A DNA stretch of 37,874 bases from Spirochaetia bacterium. Its GTDB lineage: Bacteria > Spirochaetota > Spirochaetia > Treponematales > Treponemataceae. The notes below the pieces were generated by a model. That model was not told the origin of the DNA. It made no database searches and worked only from the letters and a program-made list of their open reading frames with translations. Of this stretch, positions 7,056 through 14,618 are shown piece after piece; positions within the stretch are counted from its first letter, which is position 1, and every line of letters starts with the position of its first letter. The position numbers and the translations under genes are program-made. The DNA is taken from NCBI GenBank assembly GCA_900769985.1, contig CAAGIS010000031.1:1-37874 (forward strand), written 5' to 3'.

Positions 7056-8198
7056 ATGGCAGAAAAAAATAAAAAGAAGAAATCCTTGAAAGAGATTTTT
7101 CAGAATATAGGTTTTTCGATTACAAATACAAAAGAAGTTATGCAGCAGTGCGGTTCAGCTTTTGTTTGGTATACGATTGCCCTGTTTTTGATAATGGGAA
7201 TTGTCTGCGTTGCCGTTTTTCTTGGAGCAAACAAAGGTTACGAACGCGTACTTGTTCCTGATGTAGTCGGCTCAAATATTATACGTGCCCAGCTGCTTTT
7301 GCAGGAAAAGGAACTTTATCCAAGGCTTCAGATGAGGTATTCAGATACTCCGGGACAGGCAGGTCAGGTTATTTCGCAGACTCCTAAACCGGGGGCTGTC
7401 GTTAAGGCATCGAGCCGCGTTACGCTTGTTGTAAGCCGTGGAATTGTGTTTGATTATGTCGGAAATTATGTCGGAACAAATCTTGATGCATTGAAGACGA
7501 CTTTGGATGCACTTTATGCCGGGGCAGAAATCCCGTCCATAAAAATTGCAGCACCGATTTTTAAACAGGATTCTTCTTTGCCGGGAACTATTCTTGAACA
7601 GGATCCGCCTGAGGGAACTGCAATTACCCAGCCAATTGAATTGAAATTAGTTGTTTCAAGCGGTTTGCAAAAACCTGTAGTAGAAGTTCCTGATTTTGTC
7701 GGAAAAACTGTTGCAGAGATTTTATCTCTGATGAGTACGACAAAACTTACTTTTGATTTTACGCAGCACATTGCAACGGAGTCTGAAGTTGCTGGAACAG
7801 TTGTAAAACAGGTAAATCCAAATCATAAGCAGAGTGTTTCAGAATATTCTCACATTAAGCTTGAATTTGCAATGCCGCAGATTACAGAAGAAACAGAAAC
7901 TGACGGTATTCCAAAAGTTCATGATATTACAAACAGGACAGAGTCAGAAACTGCAGAAGATTCTCTTGTCCGTGATACGACAAATTACGTTCATGGAATT
8001 TACTCGACTATGATTCCTGAGTATCCGTACGCCGTTCCTGTAAAGCTGGATGTAATTCCGCAGGAAGGATCTCGTTATGGAATTGCGACTTTCAATCATG
8101 TTGGTGGGGCTCTTACAGTTCCATATGCTGTACCTCACGGTTCCGTTCTGGTGCTGAGTGTCTTAGATAGAGAAGTTGAACGCATTTCTGTTCAATAG
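7056..8198 (+). CDS. Membrane-anchored PASTA-domain protein without a kinase domain
   Basis: 380 residues. A basic, lysine-rich cytoplasmic N-terminus (1-32) is followed by one transmembrane helix (about 36-57) and an extracytoplasmic part with three PASTA repeats: VPDVVGSN...VVSRG (about 65-130), a second ending in LKLVVSSG (about 131-206), and VPDFVGKT...KLEF (about 210-275). The last 100 residues are not PASTA-like. PASTA domains bind peptidoglycan or muropeptides and normally sit on Ser/Thr kinases or class B penicillin-binding proteins. Here neither catalytic domain is present in the gene or beside it. A role in sensing or organising the cell wall is inference. It is followed 8 bases later by aroDE. 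Confidence 0.85.
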   Translation: MAEKNKKKKSLKEIFQNIGFSITNTKEVMQQCGSAFVWYTIALFLIMGIVCVAVFLGANKGYERVLVPDVVGSNIIRAQLLLQEKELYPRLQMRYSDTPGQAGQVISQTPKPGAVVKASSRVTLVVSRGIVFDYVGNYVGTNLDALKTTLDALYAGAEIPSIKIAAPIFKQDSSLPGTILEQDPPEGTAITQPIELKLVVSSGLQKPVVEVPDFVGKTVAEILSLMSTTKLTFDFTQHIATESEVAGTVVKQVNPNHKQSVSEYSHIKLEFAMPQITEETETDGIPKVHDITNRTESETAEDSLVRDTTNYVHGIYSTMIPEYPYAVPVKLDVIPQEGSRYGIATFNHVGGALTVPYAVPHGSVLVLSVLDREVERISVQ

Positions 8199-8206
8199 AA
8201 AAGAAT

Positions 8207-9700
8207 ATGAATAAGCCTTTAATTTGCCTTACGCTTACTTGTCCTACAATACAAGAAGATTTAAAACTGATTGAAAAATATCGTTCCTATATTGATTTAG
8301 TTGAACTGCGTGCAGACTATCTTTCAGAAGATGAGTGCCTTCATATCAGGCAGTTTCCGCGCCTTGCAAACATTCCGTGTATTTTGACAATACGACGCCG
8401 CATAGATGGCGGTCAGTATGTTGGCGGTGAAGCTGCAAGAACAATGCTTTTTGCACGTGCTATGGCTTTTGCTACACAGGACAACAGGAATAATTTTAAT
8501 TACGTTGATTTTGAAGAAGATTTTCATATTCCGAGTTTGCAGGATGCAGCGCTTGCATTTGGAACTAAAATTATAAGAAGTTTCCACGACATAAATAATC
8601 CAGTTCACGATATTATCGAAAAATGCAATTCAATGCGGAAAACAGGTTTTGAAATTCCCAAGATTGCGTTTATGCCTCATTCATTGCAAGACGTAACGCG
8701 CCTTTTTGAAGAAACAAAAAATTTTACTGAGTATGACCATATTCTTTGTGCGATGGGTGAACTTGGAACGCCTTCAAGAATTTTATCTTATAAAACTCAT
8801 TCGTACCTGACGTATTGTTCGCCTAACGAGACTTCTTGCAATCTGAATTCGATAGGACATCTTGACCCGGTTACATTAAATGACATTTATCATTTTAGGG
8901 AGCTAAACGAAGATACAAAAATCTACGGAATAACAGGCTACCCTCTGCCTTATACTTCAAGCCCTGAACTTCATAACAAAGGCTATAAAAACCACAATAT
9001 GAATGCAGTTTATATTCCTGTCAGAAGTCAGAAAATTTCTGAAACTATAGAATTCTGCAATTCAATCGGAATTGAAGGGTTGTCAGTCACGATTCCTCAT
9101 AAAGAAACTGTCCTTGCAGAACTTGACGGAATTGATGAAGAAGTTGCAGAAATCCGTGCTTCAAATACTCTTGTAAAAAAAGAAGGCGGCTGGATTGGAT
9201 ATAATACAGATGCCAGCGGTTTTATGAAAGCGCTTCAGGAATTTTTAGGAGTTGAAAAACTCAAGCGCCGCCGTGTTGCAATTATCGGTGCAGGTGGAGC
9301 TGCCCGTGCTGTAGCGTATGCAATAAAAAAACTTGGCGGAAAAGCATGTATTTTTAACCGGACAGTTGCAAATGCAAAAATAATTGCAAATAAATATGGT
9401 TTTGCATATTCGCAGTTAAACTCTGAATGTGTAAGTGAGCTTGATTTATATTCAGATATCATAATTCAGACTACTTCCGTAGGGGCGGGTTATTACGGTC
9501 CTTCCAACGAAAAAAATGATCCGATTTATTTTTATAACTTCAAAGGGAACGAAAGCGTTTACGACATTATTTATTCTCCGGAAGTAACGCCGATGATGGC
9601 AAGGGCGAAAGCTGCAGGATGCAAAGTTTCCAACGGATATTCGATGTTAAGACATCAAGGCTATAAACAGTTTAAATTATTTACAGGAGTTGATTACTAA
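8207..9700 (+). CDS. aroDE: Bifunctional 3-dehydroquinate dehydratase (type I) / shikimate dehydrogenase
   Basis: Carries out steps three and four of the shikimate pathway in one polypeptide of 497 residues. The N-terminal half is AroD type I: LVELRADYL near residue 35, the catalytic His in RSFHDINN (H127) and the Schiff-base Lys in PKIAFMP (K152). The C-terminal half from about 243 is AroE: YGITGYPLPYTSSPELHN (shikimate-binding Ser pair), VTIPHKE (catalytic Lys), GYNTDASGF (Asp) and the NADP-binding GAGGAARAVAY. The same domain order is known in plants and some bacteria. The ATG follows the upstream stop by 8 bases with only a weak purine run, and rpiA follows one base after its stop. Confidence 0.95.
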   Translation: MNKPLICLTLTCPTIQEDLKLIEKYRSYIDLVELRADYLSEDECLHIRQFPRLANIPCILTIRRRIDGGQYVGGEAARTMLFARAMAFATQDNRNNFNYVDFEEDFHIPSLQDAALAFGTKIIRSFHDINNPVHDIIEKCNSMRKTGFEIPKIAFMPHSLQDVTRLFEETKNFTEYDHILCAMGELGTPSRILSYKTHSYLTYCSPNETSCNLNSIGHLDPVTLNDIYHFRELNEDTKIYGITGYPLPYTSSPELHNKGYKNHNMNAVYIPVRSQKISETIEFCNSIGIEGLSVTIPHKETVLAELDGIDEEVAEIRASNTLVKKEGGWIGYNTDASGFMKALQEFLGVEKLKRRRVAIIGAGGAARAVAYAIKKLGGKACIFNRTVANAKIIANKYGFAYSQLNSECVSELDLYSDIIIQTTSVGAGYYGPSNEKNDPIYFYNFKGNESVYDIIYSPEVTPMMARAKAAGCKVSNGYSMLRHQGYKQFKLFTGVDY

Positions 9701-9701
9701 A

Positions 9702-10412
9702 ATGACTCAAAGTGAACAGAAAGAACTTGTTGCTTCAACGGCGGTTGATACACTGATAAACGAAGGTGAAATTTTTTCAGGAATGAAAATCGGGCTTGGT
9801 ACAGGTTCAACTGCGATTCCTGCTGTAAAGCATCTTGCAAAAAGAATTAATGACGGAACTTTAAAAGATATAAAGGCTGTTGTAACGAGTTTTGGTACTC
9901 AAAATCTTTGCGAAGAATTAAATATTCCGGTTTACTCGATGAATGACAAAGTAATCGGCGGTCATCTTGATTTAGCTATTGATGGCGCTGATGAAGTTGA
10001 CCCGGATAACAATGTAATCAAAGGTGGTGGAGCTGCTCTTTTGCGCGAAAAAATCGTTGCGTATAATTCAACTTTGTTTGTAATTGTTGCAGATTCAACA
10101 AAAATTGTAGATTCACTCGGAACAAAATTTCCGCTTCCTGTTGAAATTGTCGGTGAGGCACGAGTTCCTGTTGAAAAAGCTTTGAATTCTATTGGCGCTG
10201 AATGTGTTTTGCGCGAGGGTATCCGTAAGTGCGGTCCTGTCATTACTGACAATGGAAATCAGATTCTGGACATTTTGTGGAAAAGTCCTGTTAATCCTGC
10301 CGAAATGGAAGATAAGATAAATTCGATTGTCGGTGTTGTTGAAAACGGTTTTTTTACAAAAAATAAACCTGTAGTATTTACGTTTGACGGCAGCAAAGTA
10401 ATTAAGCGATAG
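9702..10412 (+). CDS. rpiA: Ribose-5-phosphate isomerase A
   Basis: Interconverts ribose 5-phosphate and ribulose 5-phosphate in the pentose phosphate pathway. 236 residues with GLGTGSTAIP (phosphate loop), DGADEVDPD and KGGGAALLREKI (catalytic Asp/Glu/Lys region), all typical of RpiA. I use the ATG at 9702. The frame extends to a TTG at 9690, but that abuts the AGGAG at 9685-9689 with no spacing, whereas the ATG has a spacing of 12. It begins one base after aroDE, so the two are cotranscribed; together they supply sugar phosphate and aromatic precursors. Confidence 0.95.
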   Translation: MTQSEQKELVASTAVDTLINEGEIFSGMKIGLGTGSTAIPAVKHLAKRINDGTLKDIKAVVTSFGTQNLCEELNIPVYSMNDKVIGGHLDLAIDGADEVDPDNNVIKGGGAALLREKIVAYNSTLFVIVADSTKIVDSLGTKFPLPVEIVGEARVPVEKALNSIGAECVLREGIRKCGPVITDNGNQILDILWKSPVNPAEMEDKINSIVGVVENGFFTKNKPVVFTFDGSKVIKR

Positions 10413-10434
10413 TTTTAAAACTGTTTGATTAATT

Positions 10435-11838
10435 ATGTTCAATCCATTTCCGTCAGACAGCGCAAAAAAGTATGCACTCGAATTTATAAATGAACTTGAA
10501 TCAGGAAAATCAATTTGCGATTTTAACGGAATGTTCGGTATTCTTGTCTGCCGCAAAAAAAATGAAGACGGAACTGTTAATCAGACAGGAGGCGATATCG
10601 TTTTAAAAGCGTTTTCCGGGCAGTATAAAAGCAAATGGAATTATGAAGGGTTTGTTCCTGCGCTTGTAAAGCAAGATGAATATGACAAAGCGGTAATTGA
10701 AAATGACAGGCAGATTCACCTGTTGTCAGAGATTCCTTTTGGCGAAACAACAGAAGAAAAACAACTGCGTGATAAAAAGCGCATTCAGCTTTGCAATGAA
10801 ACGCTCAAAAAAATTTATTCACTTTATGAATTTGTCTGCTTTGACGGTATAAAGCGCAATTTTGATTTTTTAAATTCACAGATAAAATTTAATGCAAATT
10901 TATCCGAAGAAAAACTTTTGCCGACAGGAACAGGTGATTGTGCCGCTCCAAAACTTTTGAGTTATGCCTTCAGCAAAAATCTTTTGCCGGTAAGTCTTGC
11001 AGAGTTTTACTGGGGAAAGGCGAACACAAGATTTGAACATAAAAAATTTTATTCTCCATGTGATGAAAAATGCCGTTTTATTTTACCTGCGATTCTTGGT
11101 CTTGAAATTCTTTATCGTGACGAACATATTATCGTAGTAAATAAAAATTCCGGGTTGTTGTCAGTTCCTGGGAGAACTCCTGACAAACAGGATTGTGCAG
11201 TAAGCCGCGTAAAAAAATTGTTTCCGAAGTGTATCAGTCAGCCTTCTGTTCACAGGCTTGATATGGATACTTCTGGGATTCTGGTTCTTGCATTTACGGC
11301 AGAAGCTCAGCGCAAACTGTCAGTTCAATTTCAGAATGGAGAAATACAGAAAAAATATATAGGTGTTATTGACGGAGTTTTAGGTTGCTTTTGTAATTTT
11401 GAAAATAAAAATGCAGCTGGTCTTGGTGGTTTTCAAAAAACGGATTCTGAATATAAATGTGGCAGGGTTTTGCCAAATCAGACAGAAGGTCAGATTGAAT
11501 TAAAATTCCGCCTTGATGTCGAAAACCGACCGCATCAGATTTACGATGAAGTGTATGGTAAACTTGGAATTACCCGGTGGAGAAAGCTTCGCGTATGGAA
11601 AATGGGCGAGAAAAATGTTACGAGCATTGAATTTACTCTTTTGACCGGGCGTACACATCAATTAAGACTTGCTTCTGCGAGCAGACTCGGTTTTGGAATT
11701 CCAATTGCCGGCGATAATCTTTATGGCAGACAGAATGATAATGAGCGCTTGCTGCTGCATTCAAATTATATATGCTTTAAACATCCTGTTACAGAAAAGC
11801 AAATGGAATTTTTTTGTGAACCTGATTTTAAATATTAA
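10435..11838 (+). CDS. RluA-family pseudouridine synthase with N-terminal accessory domain
   Basis: Isomerises uridine to pseudouridine in rRNA or tRNA; the target site cannot be read from sequence. 467 residues. The catalytic half begins near 225 (YRDEHIIVVNKNSGLLSVPG) and has HRLDMDTSG with the catalytic D276 and a late TGRTHQLRLAS. The first ~220 residues are an extra domain with GTGDCAAPKLL, LAEFYWGKA and a C-x3-C (CDEKC) near 205; I recall a similar front half in some gammaproteobacterial RluA-like proteins. An insertion around 320-345 (with FCNFENKNAAGLGG) also lengthens the catalytic domain. The start lies 22 bases after rpiA with no good ribosome site, so the exact N-terminus is less sure. 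Confidence 0.85.
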   Translation: MFNPFPSDSAKKYALEFINELESGKSICDFNGMFGILVCRKKNEDGTVNQTGGDIVLKAFSGQYKSKWNYEGFVPALVKQDEYDKAVIENDRQIHLLSEIPFGETTEEKQLRDKKRIQLCNETLKKIYSLYEFVCFDGIKRNFDFLNSQIKFNANLSEEKLLPTGTGDCAAPKLLSYAFSKNLLPVSLAEFYWGKANTRFEHKKFYSPCDEKCRFILPAILGLEILYRDEHIIVVNKNSGLLSVPGRTPDKQDCAVSRVKKLFPKCISQPSVHRLDMDTSGILVLAFTAEAQRKLSVQFQNGEIQKKYIGVIDGVLGCFCNFENKNAAGLGGFQKTDSEYKCGRVLPNQTEGQIELKFRLDVENRPHQIYDEVYGKLGITRWRKLRVWKMGEKNVTSIEFTLLTGRTHQLRLASASRLGFGIPIAGDNLYGRQNDNERLLLHSNYICFKHPVTEKQMEFFCEPDFKY

Positions 11839-11844
11839 AATCAG
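11822..11844. repeat. Palindrome spanning the convergent stop codons of the pseudouridine synthase gene and era
   Basis: CTGATTTTAA-ATA-TTAAAATCAG is a perfect 10-bp inverted repeat. It contains the TAA of the plus-strand gene (11836-11838) and the TGA of era (11841-11843, minus strand). The stem is A/T-rich, and no long U-tract follows on either strand, so it would be at most a weak bidirectional terminator. Confidence 0.5.
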
Positions 11845-12776
11845 TTCATCAGTTTATTTAAAATTGGATCACGCTGCCTCCAATTTTTTACGACTTTTAC
11901 TTGAATGTCCAAATCGATTTTGTAGTCAAAAATTTTGCGCAGTTGTTTTAAAGATTCGATTCTGATTGTCTTAATCATTGAAGCGCCTTTTCCGATGACG
12001 ATTCCTTTTTGCGATTCGCGTTCAACGCACAAAAATGCCCTGACCCACAACGTTTTGCCTTCGTTCCGCATTTCCATATCTGAAATGTCAACGTAGAGTG
12101 CATGCGGGATTTCTTCTGAAAGCCTGTTGATTGCCTGACCGCGAATGACTTCTGCAATTCTAAAACCGACTTCTTGGTCTGTATAAAATTCCTCGGGATA
12201 AAGATGAGGCGCTTCTGGAGCAAGGTCATAAAGTGCTTTTAAAACATCGTTGATGCCAGTGTCGTTTTTTGCAGAAATTTGAATAATCCGTTCTGCAGGA
12301 ATTTCGGGCAGTTGGGTTTTGATAAAATCCATCGCTTTTGAAATTCTGTTTTCTGCAATGTCAATTTTATTGACGGCAACAACAGTTCTTGTAGAAAAAG
12401 GCTTTACTAAAGATGCTGTCAGCGTTTCTTCTTCGGCAAAATCGCGGCTGGCATCGATTATGTACAAGATACATTCGCATGATTCGAGTTGCTCTCGTGC
12501 AATCTGCTGGAGTTTTAAGTTCAGTTTTTTTTCTGAAATGTGGTAGCCCGGTGTGTCAACGAAAACCAGCTGACCAAAAGAAGTGTTTACGATTCCTTTG
12601 ATTGCGTTTCTTGTTGTCTGCGGAACAGGACTTACGATAGAAACAGGTTCTCCGCTTGCAGTATTCAGGAAAGTTGACTTTCCGCTTGAAGGTCTGCCTA
12701 TGATTGCGACAAGGGCAGTCTTTGGACCTGCAGGGTTATAATTGTCATTCTGATATTCATTTTGAAAATTATTCAT
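11841..12776 (-). CDS. era: GTPase Era
   Basis: Essential GTPase that binds the 3' end of 16S rRNA and helps mature the 30S subunit. 311 residues: G1 GRPSSGKST (K33), effector TTRN, G3 DTPG, G4 NKID and a C-terminal KH domain including GIVIGKGASMIKTI and the typical ending IDLDIQVKVVKNWR. The first ~20 residues (Asn-rich) extend beyond E. coli Era. The ATG has no ribosome site; instead TATACT ends seven bases upstream, so the message may be leaderless. It diverges from a lipoprotein gene, with overlapping -35 elements. Confidence 0.95.
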   Translation of the reverse strand: MNNFQNEYQNDNYNPAGPKTALVAIIGRPSSGKSTFLNTASGEPVSIVSPVPQTTRNAIKGIVNTSFGQLVFVDTPGYHISEKKLNLKLQQIAREQLESCECILYIIDASRDFAEEETLTASLVKPFSTRTVVAVNKIDIAENRISKAMDFIKTQLPEIPAERIIQISAKNDTGINDVLKALYDLAPEAPHLYPEEFYTDQEVGFRIAEVIRGQAINRLSEEIPHALYVDISDMEMRNEGKTLWVRAFLCVERESQKGIVIGKGASMIKTIRIESLKQLRKIFDYKIDLDIQVKVVKNWRQRDPILNKLMN

Positions 12777-12783
12777 ATAATTC

Positions 12784-12811
12784 AGTATATAGCAAAAATA
12801 ATTTTTGACAA
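12784..12811 (-). promoter_or_regulatory. era promoter, leaderless type
   Basis: On the minus strand TTGTCA (12811-12806), a 16-base spacer and TATACT (12789-12784). The hexamer is 7 bases from the era ATG (12776), so transcription should start at or next to the A. Its -35 overlaps the -35 of the divergent lipoprotein promoter. Confidence 0.6.
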
Positions 12812-12834
12812 AGCATAAATTTAAGGTTTATAAT
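12805..12834 (+). promoter_or_regulatory. Promoter of the sulfatase-modifying-factor-like lipoprotein gene
   Basis: Both hexamers are perfect: TTGACA (12805-12810) and TATAAT (12829-12834), with an 18-base spacer. Predicted start near 12841; leader about 31 bases with GAGGG as ribosome site. Confidence 0.65.
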
Positions 12835-12871
12835 TATTTAATTGATTTTATAAATCTCGTTGAGGGTTATG

Positions 12872-13780
12872 ATGAAAAAAAATTGTAAGTTGTCATCATT
12901 TTTTTTGTTGTGCTGTTTCTTTTTTGCCAGTTGCGGAAAAGAAAAATATGATATGGTAAAAGTTAAAGGCGGCAGTCTGTCAAAAGATTTTCTTGAGATG
13001 ATTGTTGACATTGATTCTGAAGAAACTGCGCTTTCTGCAGAAAATGGTTTTTCAATTTCGGTAAGTGACTTTTATATTTCAAAATTTGAGGTTACACAGA
13101 AATTATATCAGGAAGTAATGTCAAGTGAACTTGACGCAAATCCTTCTCCTTCATATTTTCACGAAAATCCTGCTGAAAACGAAGTTCAAGAACTGCGACC
13201 TGTAGAGCGGCTTTCTTGGTATGACTGCCTGTTTTTTTGCAATAAGATGAGTGAACGCGAAGGTCTTGAGCCTGTTTACATTATCGAAAATATCGAACGT
13301 TATTCAAAAGACAAAGCTATAAAACGTGCTGTTGTTTCTGCTGATTATTCAAAGAACGGTTACAGACTTCCTACTTGTGCAGAATGGATGTATGCAGCAA
13401 ACGGCGGTTTAAAAACAAAGTTTTCTGGCAAATACAGTGGAAGTGAAGAGATTTCAGAAGTTGCATGGTATGTAAATAATGCCGATGGAAAAACTCATCA
13501 AGTCGGTTTAAAAACACCGAATGAACTTGGATTGTATGACATGACAGGAAATGTTGCCGAGTGGTGCTGGGATTATGTTTGGTCTGACACTTTTGAAAAT
13601 ATAGAATATTCAGATTATACGGGACCTGATGCAGAACGGTACAGATATATAAAAGGCGGTTGCTTTATAGAAGAAAGTGCTGGTGCAGAGTTTCCGTATG
13701 AAATTTATGATGGTATCGGAGGAATTCAAGGTTTGAGGTATTATAACACAGGATTTCGTATTGCAAGAAATGCAAAGTAG
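12872..13780 (+). CDS. Lipoprotein with formylglycine-generating-enzyme-like (SUMF1) domain
   Basis: 302 residues. A basic start and hydrophobic stretch end in the lipobox FASC, so it is probably lipidated and membrane-anchored. The rest matches the FGE-sulfatase family: VSDFYISKFEVTQKLYQEVM, RPVERLSWYDCLFFCNKMSE, NGYRLPTCAEWMYAANGG, LGLYDMTGNVAEWCWD, IKGGCF and a terminal TGFRIARN. In this family the fold is often non-catalytic; the copper-binding Cys pair of true FGEs is not obvious here, so a binding or structural role is more likely. I choose the ATG at 12872 (GAGGG five bases before) over the ATG at 12869 or an upstream TTG. Confidence 0.85.
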   Translation: MKKNCKLSSFFLLCCFFFASCGKEKYDMVKVKGGSLSKDFLEMIVDIDSEETALSAENGFSISVSDFYISKFEVTQKLYQEVMSSELDANPSPSYFHENPAENEVQELRPVERLSWYDCLFFCNKMSEREGLEPVYIIENIERYSKDKAIKRAVVSADYSKNGYRLPTCAEWMYAANGGLKTKFSGKYSGSEEISEVAWYVNNADGKTHQVGLKTPNELGLYDMTGNVAEWCWDYVWSDTFENIEYSDYTGPDAERYRYIKGGCFIEESAGAEFPYEIYDGIGGIQGLRYYNTGFRIARNAK

Positions 13781-13863
13781 ATTTTAAAAGTTTGGTGATG
13801 ACGGAATTTTTTTTGAGCATCAGTTTTTGTTGATAATTTATAAAAAGTAGAAGTAGATAAAAA

Positions 13864-14592
13864 ATGGAAGCAATTCAAAATTTAGTAGAGTATTACGATG
13901 AACTTTATCCTGTTTCAACAGAACAATTTGATTTTTACAAATCTCTGTTGCAGCAGTATTCAAAGCCTGTAAAATTTTTAGGAATCGGCTGCGGAACAGG
14001 GGTTTTGGAAAGCCGGCTTGCAAAGGAAATTACAGATGTTACAGGGCTTGAAACAATAAAGGAACTGCTTGATTCTGCAACAAGAAAACATAGGACGCAG
14101 CTTATGTCAATCAGGTTTTTCAAGATGTCGACAATTGAAATGGCACTATTTCTTGGAAAAAAATTCTATAATGTAATTTCATGTCTGAATGACAGAATTA
14201 TTTTTATTCACGATGAAATTTTACTCAGAAAATTCTTTTTTGACTGCAAGCAGCTTCTGGCAGACAATGGAAGTCTTGTGCTGACTTTGACTAATTATGA
14301 TTTGTACAGAAATCAGCCGGTTGCGTTTTTGCCAGAACGATGCAGTATGCGTGCAAAATTGAAAAGCAAACTTGAATTTTTAAATAACGGATATTTTTTA
14401 ACACGGACAATCGAAACAGGTAACGGCAAGGTCATCCCGATTTATACAAAGACTTCTGTTTATCCTATAACGATGGCAGAGATAAAAAAGTTTGCAATGG
14501 AAGCCGGATTTTCTGTTGTAAATTTTTTTAACGGTTATTGCAAAGAAAATCTTGATTCTAAAAGTTCAGAGATAATGGTTGTAATAAAATAG
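13864..14592 (+). CDS. Class I SAM-dependent methyltransferase, substrate unknown
   Basis: 242 residues. FLGIGCGTGVLESRLA near 40 is the SAM-binding motif I, followed by an acidic residue at the end of strand 2 (VTGLE), and FYNVISCLNDRI fits motif II. The C-terminal half lacks features that point to a particular substrate. It follows the lipoprotein gene by 83 bases without an obvious terminator and converges on ftsK, ending 26 bases from it. The ribosome site is weak (GTAGAAGTAG). Function beyond methyl transfer is not assignable. Confidence 0.75.
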   Translation: MEAIQNLVEYYDELYPVSTEQFDFYKSLLQQYSKPVKFLGIGCGTGVLESRLAKEITDVTGLETIKELLDSATRKHRTQLMSIRFFKMSTIEMALFLGKKFYNVISCLNDRIIFIHDEILLRKFFFDCKQLLADNGSLVLTLTNYDLYRNQPVAFLPERCSMRAKLKSKLEFLNNGYFLTRTIETGNGKVIPIYTKTSVYPITMAEIKKFAMEAGFSVVNFFNGYCKENLDSKSSEIMVVIK

Positions 14593-14618
14593 CAAATTGC
14601 GCCGCGTTTATATAACTT

